From Evansella sp041820985 (GTDB lineage: Bacteria > Bacillota > Bacilli > Bacillales > Salisediminibacteriaceae): 64,000 nt of DNA. A program made the translations under genes and the position numbers. The stretch's first letter is position 1, and every line of letters begins with the position of its first letter. The notes under the pieces are model-generated. The model had not been told where the DNA came from. It saw nothing but the letters and a program-made list of their open reading frames with translations, and made no database searches. Below, piece by piece: positions 52,001-60,762 of the stretch. The DNA is taken from contig NZ_JBGUAU010000018.1 in assembly GCF_041820985.1 (NCBI RefSeq), positions 56,151 to 120,150 on the forward strand, given 5' to 3'.

Positions 52001-52501
52001 AGATGCAATTCCATTAAGTTTTAATAACTCTAATCGTAAATCCTCTGCCAATTCGCTAAAATTCTCTTCATCAGAGGATAGGGATAATTGAATTATTGGA
52101 AATTGCGAAGGGTCAAATTTTAAAAAGGATGGGGAATTTGCCCCTGTTGGCAATGGCGCCTGATTCATCCGACTAATAATATCGTTCTCAACATCATCGA
52201 TTGATGTTGTCCATGAAAACTCTAATATCGTCATGGAAGCCCCTTCCATTGAGATGGAACTAATATTATTTAATCCTTGAACAGTAGCCAAACTATTTTC
52301 TAACGGTTTTGATACTCTTTCAAGAACTTCTTCTGGGCCAGCATTTGGATAACTTGTAACCACTGCCCCTATAGGTGGATCAATATCTGGCATTAGCTTT
52401 AACGGGATATTTGTTAAAGAAATTGCCCCTAATAGTAAAAAGATAACCATTCCTACTATTGTAAAAACCGGTCTTTTAATTGAAAACTTAGTTATGTTCA
52501 C
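49055..52501 (-). CDS. swrC: RND-family efflux pump, SwrC/AcrB-like, with acidic C-terminal tail
   Basis: 1148 aa. Two halves of six helices each with large outer loops; helix 1 starts NITKFSIKRPVFTIVG. The proton-relay helix shows GIGMLVDNSIVVIENIYRHL near residue 390, with GLIVLAGIVVNNAIVLVDY near 930. B. subtilis SwrC (1065 aa) exports surfactin. This protein has about 80 extra residues: after the last helix (about 1020) follows a highly charged tail rich in Asp, Glu, Ser and Arg. No membrane-fusion partner gene is adjacent. GTG start 52501 after AGGAGGATAAA. Confidence 0.9.
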   Translation of the reverse strand: MNITKFSIKRPVFTIVGMVIFLLLGAISLTNIPLKLMPDIDPPIGAVVTSYPNAGPEEVLERVSKPLENSLATVQGLNNISSISMEGASMTILEFSWTTSIDDVENDIISRMNQAPLPTGANSPSFLKFDPSQFPIIQLSLSSDEENFSELAEDLRLELLKLNGIASIDITGESVDEIIVELDQYALEEYGLDQSTVIQMIQAHNVTAPGGLVESNDLKYTTRVLFEMTSMEDIETIVLTVDPETGDEITVADIASVDIISDNEGAITRTNQEPAIMMSVQQQSDANLAQVSTQFNDRLSELLDENKFSDIEVAILFDQGEYVQEAISSVSTALIVGGLFAILVLFAFLRSLKTPLIIGIAIPFSVIVTFVLIYFTNLSLNIMTLGGLALGIGMLVDNSIVVIENIYRHLSMNKDPKSAAFDGTKEVGGAITASTLTTISVFLPVVFISGIVGEIFMEFALTVSFSLLASLAVALTVVPMVASRLLKTPIENLEEKRQKSAFIRTISKSITWSLKHRAGVLTITFLLLVAGAFGVTQVGTEFIPATDEGFFQIEIEMERGTPLEETLAAVENIEDVLDDERDILHYMSTIGAGGGPEAMLFGSSGSHEASIFVTMVSLADRNLSTIEFGDSIRRDIERAAPDAEVSIQQQAMMGNAPNTITFNVTDADPIRLEEVVFALSEEFEDMREFHEVSNGLTDTVTEIQFFVDGEAARQYGFVPAQVAQMVREKMNGALATQIVTEENEIYEVHVRYGEEFISTIEAVEGLLLLSQTGQFVALNEIVDIVEGEGPVTINRINQESSVQFTLHYGNQYNLGEMSQLVRSTIDDMNIPTETTVSFTGDDQMMQDAIGDLTMALILALVFVYLVLAAQFESFKYPFVIMFSVPLVVVGVAIGLTVTLTPLSVMAFIGLIVLAGIVVNNAIVLVDYINKKKEAGMRTYDAIVEGVKDRARPILMTSVTTILGLVPLALGMGEGAEIQQPMAITVIGGLISSTFLTLFFIPVIYSFFDKETRHLNRKYVTPDGQLVPAYLIDEKYMGRDDEVGERSEEFTMLPPRSQRRYIEQAEESTDYEVDETLLDDEREIDRSEYYHNVAEEEKKASSVDENDDSLSDRKESSNDNDNGLSRDELLDILEDVLNRDRNRRNKDNE

Positions 52502-52734
52502 ACTTTATCCTCCTTGCTTTCTGTATAACAGTTAGAAACTTTTCAAACATTCATAAAATAGGTAACTCTTCTTTAGCTCAAAACTAGCTTCAATTTTCAA
52601 TTCATTTCGTAATGATAAAATGTTGCTAAAATAAATCTCTACTAGTACTTCTATTAATTCCCTTTAACACCCCACCCCACTATTAAGAAAGTTACATGTT
52701 TAACTACTCTACTTAACATAAGATAACAGGTGAA

Positions 52735-52752
52735 TATGAACACAGTATGAAC
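52735..52752. promoter_or_regulatory. TATGAAC-N4-TATGAAC direct repeat upstream of swrC
   Basis: TATGAAC at 52735-52741 and 52746-52752, an 11-bp period as bound by OmpR/PhoB-type response regulators. A nearly identical pair lies upstream of the response regulator gene (55268-55285). It is 234 bp before the swrC start. Confidence 0.55.
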
Positions 52753-52824
52753 AAAGAGAAAGGACTTCTTAAAAAAGTAAGAAATCCTTTCTAATTTACA
52801 ATGGATTTAACTTTATTAAATATT

Positions 52825-52985
52825 ACCGTGAAAAATAGGTGTATCAGACTATCTAGTAATACTACTTTGTTGGTTTGTACACCGCGCGCTTTAGTCCACT
52901 ACCTTTCCACCCCAGGGGAAATTTCAAGATCCGTTCATACTTCATGATGTCTTTTATGCTGTGGGAACTGCCGAACGCTCCTTAG
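52825..52985. repeat. Family B repeat, reverse orientation, in the swrC-kinase gap
   Basis: GTGAAAAATAGGTGTATCAG, AGTAATACTACTTTGTTGG and CCACCCCAGGGGAAAT, family B in reverse. The gap 52502-52992 also holds the direct repeat above and a hairpin AAAGGACTTCTT/AAGAAATCCTTT at 52760-52792. Confidence 0.5.
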
Positions 52986-52992
52986 ATTAACG

Positions 52993-54387
52993 CTACTTTT
53001 CTTCAGCATGCGGTAAGGTAAACGTAAAGCTTGTTCCTCTATTCAATTCACTTTTCACATGAATGGAGGTGTCGTGCAGATCAATAATGTGCTTTACAAT
53101 AGATAAGCCAATTCCTGTTCCGCCTTTATTTGATCTGGCTTTTTCTTTCTTATAGAACCGTTCCCAAATGTGTGATACATCCTCTTCGTTTATTCCGAGA
53201 CCATGATCTTTGATATGAATTTGAACATCATTCTCTAACCTTTCTAACACGACTTCCACCTTACTATTTTCCTTTGAAAATTGAATAGCGTTTTGAAGTA
53301 AGTTTATGAACACCTGATCAATCCGACTTGAATCAGCTAATACAAACAAGTCATCATCTTCACATAATAACTCAATTTCCATTTTAGCTTGAGACAACGC
53401 AGGCTCCATTTTCGCAATTATTAATCTAACTTGTTCAGATAAGTTATATGCTACTGGATTAATTTCTACTTGGTCAGCTTCTAGCCTTGCCATATCCAGT
53501 AAATCGTTAACAAGTTTCATTAGTCTTTTCGTCTCGTTTCTCATAATTGAAAAATATTTATGCTGTTGCTCAATAGGGATAGTTCCATCCATTAATGCAC
53601 CAAGAAAGCCACTGATAGACGTTAGCGGTGAACGTAAATCATGAGATACATTTGCCACAAAATCCTTCCTCATTTGGTCAATACTAGCTAACTCCTTCGC
53701 CATGTAGTTAAAGGTTTCACCTAGTTGACCTATTTCATCATGGGTTTTGACTTTTACACGATGATGAAAATCTCCTTTCGCAAGCTGCAACGCACTATGA
53801 TTCATTTCTCGAAGAGGAGAGGTTAATTTCCTTGAAGTGAAAAAGATAATAATCCCCGCTAATATAATTGCAATTAAGATTGTTACATTTAGTATGAAAC
53901 GAAATTTTTTCATGTCAGAATCGAATTCATGAAAAACCATCACCATCGTATATACACTATTTTCTTCCATCTCTAACTGAATAGGAGACGACATTAAATA
54001 GACTACATACTCTTGGTTATGATACCTTTGGGATGTTTCCTCGGATAGGAGTTCCTCAATGGATAAGTCTATTTCCAAATTCATAAAAAGATTCTCATTA
54101 TATTTAATATTTCCAGATTCATCAAATAGAAATATCATCCGATCTTCTTGATTCATATTCAACTCTAAAGAAGATGAAAGTAATTGCTCCGTCCAATTCT
54201 CATCCTTTGCGAGTTGAAAGAAGGATATTAATTGCTGTTGCTGATGGTCGAATGCCTTATGATAACGATCGATAATTTCAATTTGAACCAGAACATTAAT
54301 TACAATCCCAATAAAAAGAAAAGATATAAATAAAATCAAAAGATAAGTAGAAAATAGTTTGGTAAAGACACTTCTTCGTTTAATCAA
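52993..54387 (-). CDS. Two-component sensor histidine kinase
   Basis: 464 aa. Two helices (about 11-30 and 165-185) frame a sensor domain of about 130 residues outside the cell. HAMP follows (about 187-238), then HisKA with the phosphorylated His in FVANVSHDLRSPLTSI near 246, and HATPase_c with NLLQNAIQFS, DHGLGI and GGTGIGLSIVKHI. TTG 54387 follows GAGGTGA. It overlaps the response regulator gene by 8 nt. The signal is unknown. Confidence 0.92.
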   Translation of the reverse strand: MIKRRSVFTKLFSTYLLILFISFLFIGIVINVLVQIEIIDRYHKAFDHQQQQLISFFQLAKDENWTEQLLSSSLELNMNQEDRMIFLFDESGNIKYNENLFMNLEIDLSIEELLSEETSQRYHNQEYVVYLMSSPIQLEMEENSVYTMVMVFHEFDSDMKKFRFILNVTILIAIILAGIIIFFTSRKLTSPLREMNHSALQLAKGDFHHRVKVKTHDEIGQLGETFNYMAKELASIDQMRKDFVANVSHDLRSPLTSISGFLGALMDGTIPIEQQHKYFSIMRNETKRLMKLVNDLLDMARLEADQVEINPVAYNLSEQVRLIIAKMEPALSQAKMEIELLCEDDDLFVLADSSRIDQVFINLLQNAIQFSKENSKVEVVLERLENDVQIHIKDHGLGINEEDVSHIWERFYKKEKARSNKGGTGIGLSIVKHIIDLHDTSIHVKSELNRGTSFTFTLPHAEEK

Positions 54388-55075
54388 TCGTCTTCACCTC
54401 AAATTTATACCCTACACCACGAATTGTTTTTAAAGACCAATGATGTATTTCTTCTCCGATTTTTTCGCGTATTCGTTTTATATGAACATCTACTGTACGA
54501 GAATCTCCATCGAAATCATAACCCCAAATACTATCTAATAGTTGTTGACGTGTAAACACTTGGTTTGGCTGTGAAACTAAAAAGTATAGGAGTTCTAGTT
54601 CGCGTGGGGGAAGGTTTATATCTTTCCCCTTTCTAAAGACCTTGTACTCCATCATATTTATTGTGAAGTCGGTTAGATCTATATTATCTTTAGAATCAAA
54701 ATGAGGGTTTGTCCTCCGTAATATCGCTTTGATCCTAGCGATAACTTCTTTAGGATCAAAAGGTTTTACGACATAATCATCTGCTCCTAATTCTAAACCT
54801 TTTATACGATCATAACTCTCTCCCTTACCAGTAATCATAAGAATAGGGATGTTTCTATCCTTACGAATTTCTCGGCAAACAGACCACCCATCCATAACAG
54901 GTAACATAATATCTAATATTACAAAATCTGGATTGATATCGTAATATCTTTCCAAGCCAACCTCACCATCATCAGCAAATAATACATTATATCCTTCTTT
55001 CTCTAAGTAAAGTTCAAGTAAATTACATATGTTTGGATCATCTTCAATGATTAAAACCTTTATTGGGTATTTCAA
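54380..55075 (-). CDS. OmpR-family response regulator
   Basis: 231 aa. Receiver domain (1-115) with acidic DD near residues 10-11, phospho-Asp in VILDIMLPVMDGW near 53, Thr/Lys in MITGKG and VVKPFDP. The C-terminal winged helix (about 130-228) has LPPRELELLYFLVSQPNQVFTRQQLL and TVDVHIKRIREKIG. TTG 55075 is chosen after GGAGGG at 6 nt. A direct repeat typical of such regulators lies 193 bp upstream and again before swrC. Confidence 0.93.
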   Translation of the reverse strand: MKYPIKVLIIEDDPNICNLLELYLEKEGYNVLFADDGEVGLERYYDINPDFVILDIMLPVMDGWSVCREIRKDRNIPILMITGKGESYDRIKGLELGADDYVVKPFDPKEVIARIKAILRRTNPHFDSKDNIDLTDFTINMMEYKVFRKGKDINLPPRELELLYFLVSQPNQVFTRQQLLDSIWGYDFDGDSRTVDVHIKRIREKIGEEIHHWSLKTIRGVGYKFEVKTID

Positions 55076-55267
55076 AACAAACCCTCCAATCAACTAAATG
55101 CTAGTTATTCGTTTACATATTTCAGCAACTACTCCTTGCTTTTGCAGTTTCTGAACAATATGCTCTATAGAAAGTTTCTTTCTGTTTTTTATCCTCAACT
55201 AACTTCTCTCCCTTATACCGTTCTAGCAGAGTTATTTTAATTACTCAACAATAAACTAACATATATT

Positions 55268-55285
55268 TATGAACGCAATATGAAC
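55268..55285. promoter_or_regulatory. TATGAAC-N4-TATGAAC direct repeat upstream of the response regulator gene
   Basis: TATGAAC at 55268-55274 and 55279-55285, 11-bp period, the same orientation relative to its gene as the swrC site. The rest of the gap 55076-55546 is A/T rich with no gene; a core promoter could not be fixed. Confidence 0.55.
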
Positions 55286-55546
55286 AAAAACATAAGAGAG
55301 ATTTTTCCTTTCTTCTATCACATAGCATATTAATGTTTCCTTTTATTAAATGGAAAAAAGTTAGTGTGTTGATGATAAAATTAGAAATAACTTAGTTTCA
55401 TTCAATTTTCCAACTCTCTGTAGATTAAATCCACCCAAAGATGTATTTTATCAACATTTTTTTGAGACACTACAACCCAAATGTGTGAATGTAGCACAAC
55501 GTTTCTATGACCAACTATCATATCAAAAAATCACTTAGGGGGTACA

Positions 55547-56071
55547 ATGATGATCTATGTATATAATTGTTACGCAGGAACACATTCCTCAGCAATTGCA
55601 TCTGCCTATCATTTAAATAAACTTCCCAAAGATCGCATACCTACGAAAGAAGAAATACTAAATATTGATATTTTTAATAAACTAACAACGAAAGCTATGG
55701 GAAGGTTTGTCTATCATGGGAAAGATGAGAATGGTGATAAAGTATTTACAATGGGAAGAAGTGGTTCGAAAATAATTCTACCATCCATGGTCGAACTACT
55801 TACAATATTGAATGAGGATGAAAAAATAAAAGATAAAGTTATATTTTCCAATGCTTCCCCAACAGTTCCCCTTGCAATGACTTTTGGAGGTCTTTTCTCT
55901 AGAAGATTTCATATAGATTTCATTGGCGTACCCCTCCTTGTGAAAGGTACACAACAAGCATATTTAAATATCACAAATCTTGTAGAGCGCACGAAGCGAA
56001 TTGGAAAAACAACGGATACTCTTGTTGAAGTTCTTGATAATAAAGATTTAGAAGTGAATAAGATGTTCTAA
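55547..56071 (+). CDS. DUF3189 family protein
   Basis: 174 aa, soluble. IYVYNCYAGTHSSAIASAYHLNKLP at the N-terminus is the clear DUF3189 mark; a phosphate-loop-like AGTHSS sits there. KDKVIFSNASPTVPLAMTFGGLFSRR follows near 98-123. Found in spore-formers; no activity known. Start ATG 55547 or the adjoining ATG 55550, with AGGGGG upstream. Confidence 0.85.
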   Translation: MMIYVYNCYAGTHSSAIASAYHLNKLPKDRIPTKEEILNIDIFNKLTTKAMGRFVYHGKDENGDKVFTMGRSGSKIILPSMVELLTILNEDEKIKDKVIFSNASPTVPLAMTFGGLFSRRFHIDFIGVPLLVKGTQQAYLNITNLVERTKRIGKTTDTLVEVLDNKDLEVNKMF

Positions 56072-56112
56072 ACAAAGTTGCAGAGCCCTCGACTATTTCA
56101 TCAAAGAAATAA

Positions 56113-56182
56113 GAAAAGCGCAAGGCGCCAGCCTATCAGAGAAGAACTGCCTGAATAGGGTTCCATGCAGCTTTGCGTTTTA
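56113..56182. repeat. Family C repeat fragment acting as hairpin between convergent genes
   Basis: AAAAGCGCAAGGCGCC (56113 on) pairs roughly with GCAGCTTTGCGTTTT (56166-56181). It lies between the DUF3189 gene and the convergent HD gene, so it may serve as a terminator. Confidence 0.5.
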
Positions 56183-56224
56183 GTATCAATGGCTCTGCTA
56201 TGAGGTTAATTGTTTATGTAGCTT

Positions 56225-56872
56225 TTATCTCTCACCATCCCATTCCCCATAGAATTGTGTGAGGAAGTTTTCCATATAATCATGCCTTGCTTTCGCCATG
56301 GTATTTCCTGTTTCAGTATTCATTAAATCTTTTAATTTTAACAGTTTTTCATAAAAATGATTAATAGCTGCTCCATTATTTGAACGGTACTCTTCCTTCG
56401 TCATACTTACTTTTGGAGGATGAGTTGGGTCATACATTATCCGACCTTTTGACCCACTATAAACAAAGCATCTTGCAATGCCAATCGCTCCTATCGCATC
56501 TAGTCTATCTGCATCCTGTACAACCATTGCCTCAAGACGCGATAATGTTGGACCATTGCCACCTTTAAATGAAATAGTTGAAATAATCTCCAAAATAATG
56601 TCTTTTTCGTCTTTTTTTACAGATTGAGAATCTAACCATTCTCTCACCCTAGCTAGCCCTATCTCTTCACTTATGGATATTTTTTCATCAGCAATATCAT
56701 GAAGCAGAGCAGCCATTGTGCACAAAAACATATCTGCACGTTCTTCTTGAGCGATTCGTTTTGTGAGTTCTGTCACTCGATAAATGTGCCACCAATCATG
56801 GCCACTCCCTTCCCCATTCAACTGACTTTTTACAAACTCTTCTGTTCTACTAATAATTTGTTTCTTATCCAA
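56225..56872 (-). CDS. HD-domain phosphohydrolase, YpgQ-like
   Basis: 215 aa. GSGHDWWHIYRVTELTKRIA near residues 21-40 is the hallmark of the YpgQ/YedJ group; the HD pair is ALLHDIADEK near 57-66 and a further Asp is in QDADRLDAIGAIG near 119-131. Manganese-dependent nucleotide pyrophosphatase activity is described for YpgQ. TTG 56872 (AGAAGGATG at 6 nt) fits better than ATG 56881, whose ribosome site would touch it. Confidence 0.87.
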   Translation of the reverse strand: MDKKQIISRTEEFVKSQLNGEGSGHDWWHIYRVTELTKRIAQEERADMFLCTMAALLHDIADEKISISEEIGLARVREWLDSQSVKKDEKDIILEIISTISFKGGNGPTLSRLEAMVVQDADRLDAIGAIGIARCFVYSGSKGRIMYDPTHPPKVSMTKEEYRSNNGAAINHFYEKLLKLKDLMNTETGNTMAKARHDYMENFLTQFYGEWDGER

Positions 56873-56895
56873 AACGATCATCCTTCTTAGTGAGA

Positions 56896-57585
56896 TTACT
56901 CCCCTGAACTATAACCTTCTTCTACAGATTGAACAATAACAAACCCATTTCCTGTAAATTCCATTTGGAATGATTCTCCACTCCCCCGACCAAGAAAGGT
57001 TCGAAAACTTATATCAGTTCGAAACTTAGGTTGTAAATGACCTGACCACGCAACTGTTGCCTGTGGATCTGTTATCACAGGTATACCTGGACGTACCAAT
57101 AGCGTAAGTGGTTCATAGTGGGAAGTAATAGCGATCATTCCTTTTCCCTTTAACGTTACATTAAACAGACCTCCTGACATAACTCCTGCAACTTTTTTCA
57201 TCAGCTTAATATCCCACTCAATTGTTGGTTCAAATGCAAGAAGATCGTTTCCATTAACTGTAATCATCTCGTTGTCCAACTGAATAATGGAAATTTTCTT
57301 TCCTTGATCTGCTAAATATAACTGTCCATAACCTTGGGCCTTCATCAGTGAGCTACCTTCACCAGTAAACGTTTTCTTTAATAACCTACCTACTCCATGT
57401 TCAAGTAATCGTTCCCTTTCAAACTTAATTTTCCCATTATACGAGACCATGGAACCCATTTTCGCCCATACTTTATCTTTTAAATTCACTTCTAGTATAC
57501 GTGCTGTTTCTAGCTCAAAAAATTCATTTGCCCTTTCCTTCTGAACAGTGTTTCTTATAAATTCATCAATTGAATACTTACTCAT
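56896..57585 (-). CDS. AIM24-family protein (TIGR00266)
   Basis: 229 aa, all-beta. ELETARILEVNLKDKVWAKMGSMVSYNGKIKFER near residues 23-56 is the start of the AIM24 core, with LFNVTLKGKGMIAIT and GRGSGESFQMEFTGNGFVIVQ further on. It lies 15 nt before the HD gene on the same strand. Cellular role unknown; some members sit near tellurite-type stress genes, but none is seen here. Strong ribosome site AGGGAGGG. Confidence 0.87.
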   Translation of the reverse strand: MSKYSIDEFIRNTVQKERANEFFELETARILEVNLKDKVWAKMGSMVSYNGKIKFERERLLEHGVGRLLKKTFTGEGSSLMKAQGYGQLYLADQGKKISIIQLDNEMITVNGNDLLAFEPTIEWDIKLMKKVAGVMSGGLFNVTLKGKGMIAITSHYEPLTLLVRPGIPVITDPQATVAWSGHLQPKFRTDISFRTFLGRGSGESFQMEFTGNGFVIVQSVEEGYSSGE

Positions 57586-57719
57586 GTGTCATCCCTCCCT
57601 AACATCATAGACCAATTTTACCCTTTTCCGACCATATAAAAAAGAAGAAAGTCAAATTATTTCCATTTTGTTTAGAAAACAATTATGGTAAGTAAGAAAC
57701 TAATTTCGAATAGATATCT

Positions 57720-57928
57720 TCGTTCCATAGACCAAGCAGATTCGAGAGATAATATAAACCTATTGCGGGTGAGAATCGTTTTGAAGCATACTAGTTGAAC
57801 TTCTGAAGGAATCATCAGAAGTCTAAGAGACTCCTTTACAGACCAAATGGTGAAAGTACCTACGGGGTCTCCTACCTTACGGAAAAATCAACATGGCACA
57901 AAAATCAACATTGTCATTAAACATAGCC
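57720..57928. repeat. Family A repeat, right end, in the AIM24-ABC gap
   Basis: Ends CAACATTGTCATTAAACATAGCC with a second AAAAATCAACATGGCAC just before it. The gap 57586-58047 holds this element, a hairpin (ACTTCTGA-ATCATCAGAAGT near 57800-57822) and the upstream region of the ABC operon. Confidence 0.5.
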
Positions 57929-58047
57929 TGCAATTAAAAAACGAAACCATTTGCATGGTAACTACGTATATTCAAAATAAGTATTCATGGAGCGAAACTA
58001 AACTATCAACACTTATTCGAAATTGATCCAAAGAAAGGAGCGACAAA

Positions 58048-58950
58048 ATGACACTAGTACTGAATAATATTAAGAAAAAATTTAAAGATCATACTGCAGT
58101 GGACACTATTTCTCTTACAGTAGAAAAAGGGGAAATGTTTGGACTATTGGGGGCAAACGGTGCTGGAAAGACTACTTCGTTTCGAATGATTTTGGGGTTA
58201 CTGGATCCTACCGAAGGAACAGTAACATGGGCCGGTGAACGCCTTTCTTATAAGCGAACAAAATTAATAGGGTACCTTCCTGAGGAAAGAGGGCTATTTC
58301 CTAAATTAACAGTGAAAGAACAGCTCATATATTTGATGAAACTCAAAGGAATGAAAAAGCCTGAGATAATCAAAGAAATGAAGCATTGGCTAGATCGGTT
58401 TCAGGTTCCTGAATATGAAAACAAAAAAATAGAGGAATTGTCAAAAGGTAATCAACAAAAAATTCAATTTATGGCAGCTGTTTTACATAAACCGGAATTA
58501 TTAATCTTAGATGAACCGTTTAGTGGGCTCGATCCAGTAAATTCAGATATGTTGAAAGCTGCTGTACTAGATTTACAAAAAGCAGGAACAACCATCGTTT
58601 TTTCTAGCCATCAAATGCAAAACGTAGAAGAACTATGTGAGGACCTAATCATGTTGAAACAAGGGAAAGCTGTTCTTCAAGGTAATTTAAGAGAAATAAA
58701 GCGCTCTTACGGTATGAAAAGTATAAGCCTACGTGCAGATTATGATTTACAGTTTCTGCATTCCATTCCTGGTGTTCTTAAAATAGAATTTAACAAAAAT
58801 GGTGCTACTGTAAAGGTGGAAAATGAAACCGTAGCAGAACAAATATTTAGAGCTATTTCTGAAAAAGGGTTTGTTCGAAAATTTGAAGTGGATGAGCCTT
58901 CTTTACATGATATTTTTATAGATAAAGCTGGAGGTGATAACATTGACTAA
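58048..58950 (+). CDS. ABC transporter ATP-binding protein, NatA-type
   Basis: 300 aa. Walker A GANGAGKTT near residues 36-44, signature LSKGNQQKIQ near 132-141, Walker B LLILDEPFSGLDP near 151-163, and the C-terminal DUF4162-like domain (about 215-300). With the next gene it forms an ABC exporter of the Na+/drug (NatAB) type. ATG 58048 follows AAAGGAG. The last 8 nt overlap the permease gene. Confidence 0.92.
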   Translation: MTLVLNNIKKKFKDHTAVDTISLTVEKGEMFGLLGANGAGKTTSFRMILGLLDPTEGTVTWAGERLSYKRTKLIGYLPEERGLFPKLTVKEQLIYLMKLKGMKKPEIIKEMKHWLDRFQVPEYENKKIEELSKGNQQKIQFMAAVLHKPELLILDEPFSGLDPVNSDMLKAAVLDLQKAGTTIVFSSHQMQNVEELCEDLIMLKQGKAVLQGNLREIKRSYGMKSISLRADYDLQFLHSIPGVLKIEFNKNGATVKVENETVAEQIFRAISEKGFVRKFEVDEPSLHDIFIDKAGGDNID

Positions 58951-60187
58951 TTTTTGGACTACTATCGCACATACAGCTGGAAGACGAATAAAGTCGAAAG
59001 CATTCATTTTCGCAACTATTTCCATGTCCTTATTAGTTCTAGTATTAGTAAACATCAATAATATTATTGATGTCTTCTCCAATGAATCTTCCCAAGAGAA
59101 AGATACAATTGCTGTTGTAGACTTGACAGAAGAAAACATCGGTGAGTTCCTAGAATCTCAAACTGAAAGTAGGTTTGAGTATATCCTTCACTTAGATGGA
59201 GATGTGGACTCCGCAATCGAAGAAGCCGTAAACAATCAATATAATTATGTTTTAACTGTTAGAGGTAACTTAGAAGAAATAGAAGCAGAATTCTATGGAA
59301 GCGGAAATGATTTTATGATTGCTCAAGAGGTTCATCAAGATGTTCAACGTGTTAAGGAATCCCTTGCAACAAATGAGTTAGGTTTAAGTGAACAAGAATT
59401 AGCCTTAATCTATACTCCTATCGTCTTTGATGAATTCCCATTGCAAGAGGGCGGAGAAGTTCAAACAATGGAATCCCACATGCAATCGTATTGGATGGTG
59501 TATGCGCTCGTTTTTGCCATCTATATTATTGTCCTAACATTTGGCTCTATGATCGCAACCGAGGTGGCTACAGAAAAATCTTCACGTGTTATGGAACTTC
59601 TTGTTTCTAGTATTAATCCAGTTACTCAGATGTTAGGAAAAATAGTAGGAATCGGTATTGCTGGAATGGTTAACTTATTAGTTATTGCTGGTGCTGCACT
59701 AATTGGAACTTATATTAGTGGGGAAGACACGTTTCGATTTCTGATCGATGTTATAGATATTTCTCTTATTTTCTATGCTCTCACCCTTATATTACTTGGG
59801 TATTTTGTCTACGGTGGAATGGCAGCGATGCTTGGTGCATTAGTAAGCCGAGCAGAAGAGGTCAATCAAGCTTTACAACCTGTTGTATTCCTTGCAATGA
59901 TTGCGTTATTTATTTCTATCTTTGGACTGAATACACCAGATGCCACATTCATTCAAGTATTGTCATATGTTCCATTCTTTACTCCACAGTTATTATTCTT
60001 ACGTATCGGAATGGGAACAATACCAACATGGGAAGTGATTCTTATCTTCCTTATACTTTTAATTAGTGCAATCCTTATAACAATACTTGCGGCAAGAGTT
60101 TACAAAGGCGGAGTATTGATGTATGGGAAGTTTTCCTTTAAAGAGGGAATGAAACAAGCATTCACACTAGGAAAAAAAGAAAGCTAA
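58943..60187 (+). CDS. ABC transporter permease, NatB-type (ABC-2)
   Basis: 414 aa. One N-terminal helix (about 20-40), a large extracellular loop (about 45-170), then six helices. EVATEKSSRVMELLVSSINPVTQMLGKIVGI near residues 208-238 is conserved in NatB/YhaP-like permeases. TTG 58943 is chosen because GGAGG lies 8 nt upstream. Substrate may be Na+ or a toxic compound. Confidence 0.9.
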   Translation: MTNFWTTIAHTAGRRIKSKAFIFATISMSLLVLVLVNINNIIDVFSNESSQEKDTIAVVDLTEENIGEFLESQTESRFEYILHLDGDVDSAIEEAVNNQYNYVLTVRGNLEEIEAEFYGSGNDFMIAQEVHQDVQRVKESLATNELGLSEQELALIYTPIVFDEFPLQEGGEVQTMESHMQSYWMVYALVFAIYIIVLTFGSMIATEVATEKSSRVMELLVSSINPVTQMLGKIVGIGIAGMVNLLVIAGAALIGTYISGEDTFRFLIDVIDISLIFYALTLILLGYFVYGGMAAMLGALVSRAEEVNQALQPVVFLAMIALFISIFGLNTPDATFIQVLSYVPFFTPQLLFLRIGMGTIPTWEVILIFLILLISAILITILAARVYKGGVLMYGKFSFKEGMKQAFTLGKKES

Positions 60188-60218
60188 GGCTCCCTTCAAG
60201 TCAATGTTATACATCATA

Positions 60219-60252
60219 AAAAATCGCGTAAGTTCCTACTTACGCGATTTTT
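60219..60252 (+). terminator. Terminator after the NatAB-type operon
   Basis: AAAAATCGCGTAAG and CTTACGCGATTTTT form a 14-bp perfect stem with a 6-nt loop; T run included. Confidence 0.9.
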
Positions 60253-60388
60253 CTATGTTTAACGGTTTGACAATAAAATATATACAAAACACACAAATTA
60301 TCAGTAGACAAGTACGTTACCATAGGCAGACGCATATAACATTACTACCGACATAAAAATGTTACTCACTATTTTAAGGGAGATTTCT

Positions 60389-60613
60389 TTGCAAGTTGAA
60401 ATTATTCAAGGAAATGATAAGAAATTACGGCCTTCACAAATTAATATTGTAATTCATGTTATTAGAGCTTTTTCTTTTGCACATTATTCCTTTATTCATA
60501 GAGCAAAAGAGATTCTTCTCGTTAAGTCTGTTAAGGAGGGATTTCAGTACAAAAATAAGTTTTCAGATTATTTGATGGCCGGCGAGGTACAGGGTCTACC
60601 GATTGAAGGTTGA
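60389..60613 (+). CDS. Small hypothetical protein, 74 aa
   Basis: TTG 60389 with AAGGGAG at 6 nt; an ATG at 60359 in frame has no such site. The protein is basic in the centre (HVIRAFSFAHYSFIHRAKEILLVKSVKEG) and ends YLMAGEVQGLPIEG. No family recognised. It lies 149 bp before the phosphosulfolactate synthase gene on the same strand; it may be the start of that cluster or a remnant. Confidence 0.4.
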   Translation: MQVEIIQGNDKKLRPSQINIVIHVIRAFSFAHYSFIHRAKEILLVKSVKEGFQYKNKFSDYLMAGEVQGLPIEG

Positions 60614-60762
60614 TTTAGATAGTTCTCCACATACTGTTTCCAAAGCGAATCTCTACGGTAGGACAATAATACAAAAGAGGACACACGGTGTACGTGCATC
60701 ACTCCATTCCCTTGATGAGTAGATACTTCATGGGAAATCCCAAAGATTGAGAGGGTTACAAT

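Noticed and set aside
60359..60388. ATG 60359 as start of the 74-aa gene
   Set aside because: No ribosome site before it; AAGGGAG lies inside, at proper spacing for TTG 60389.
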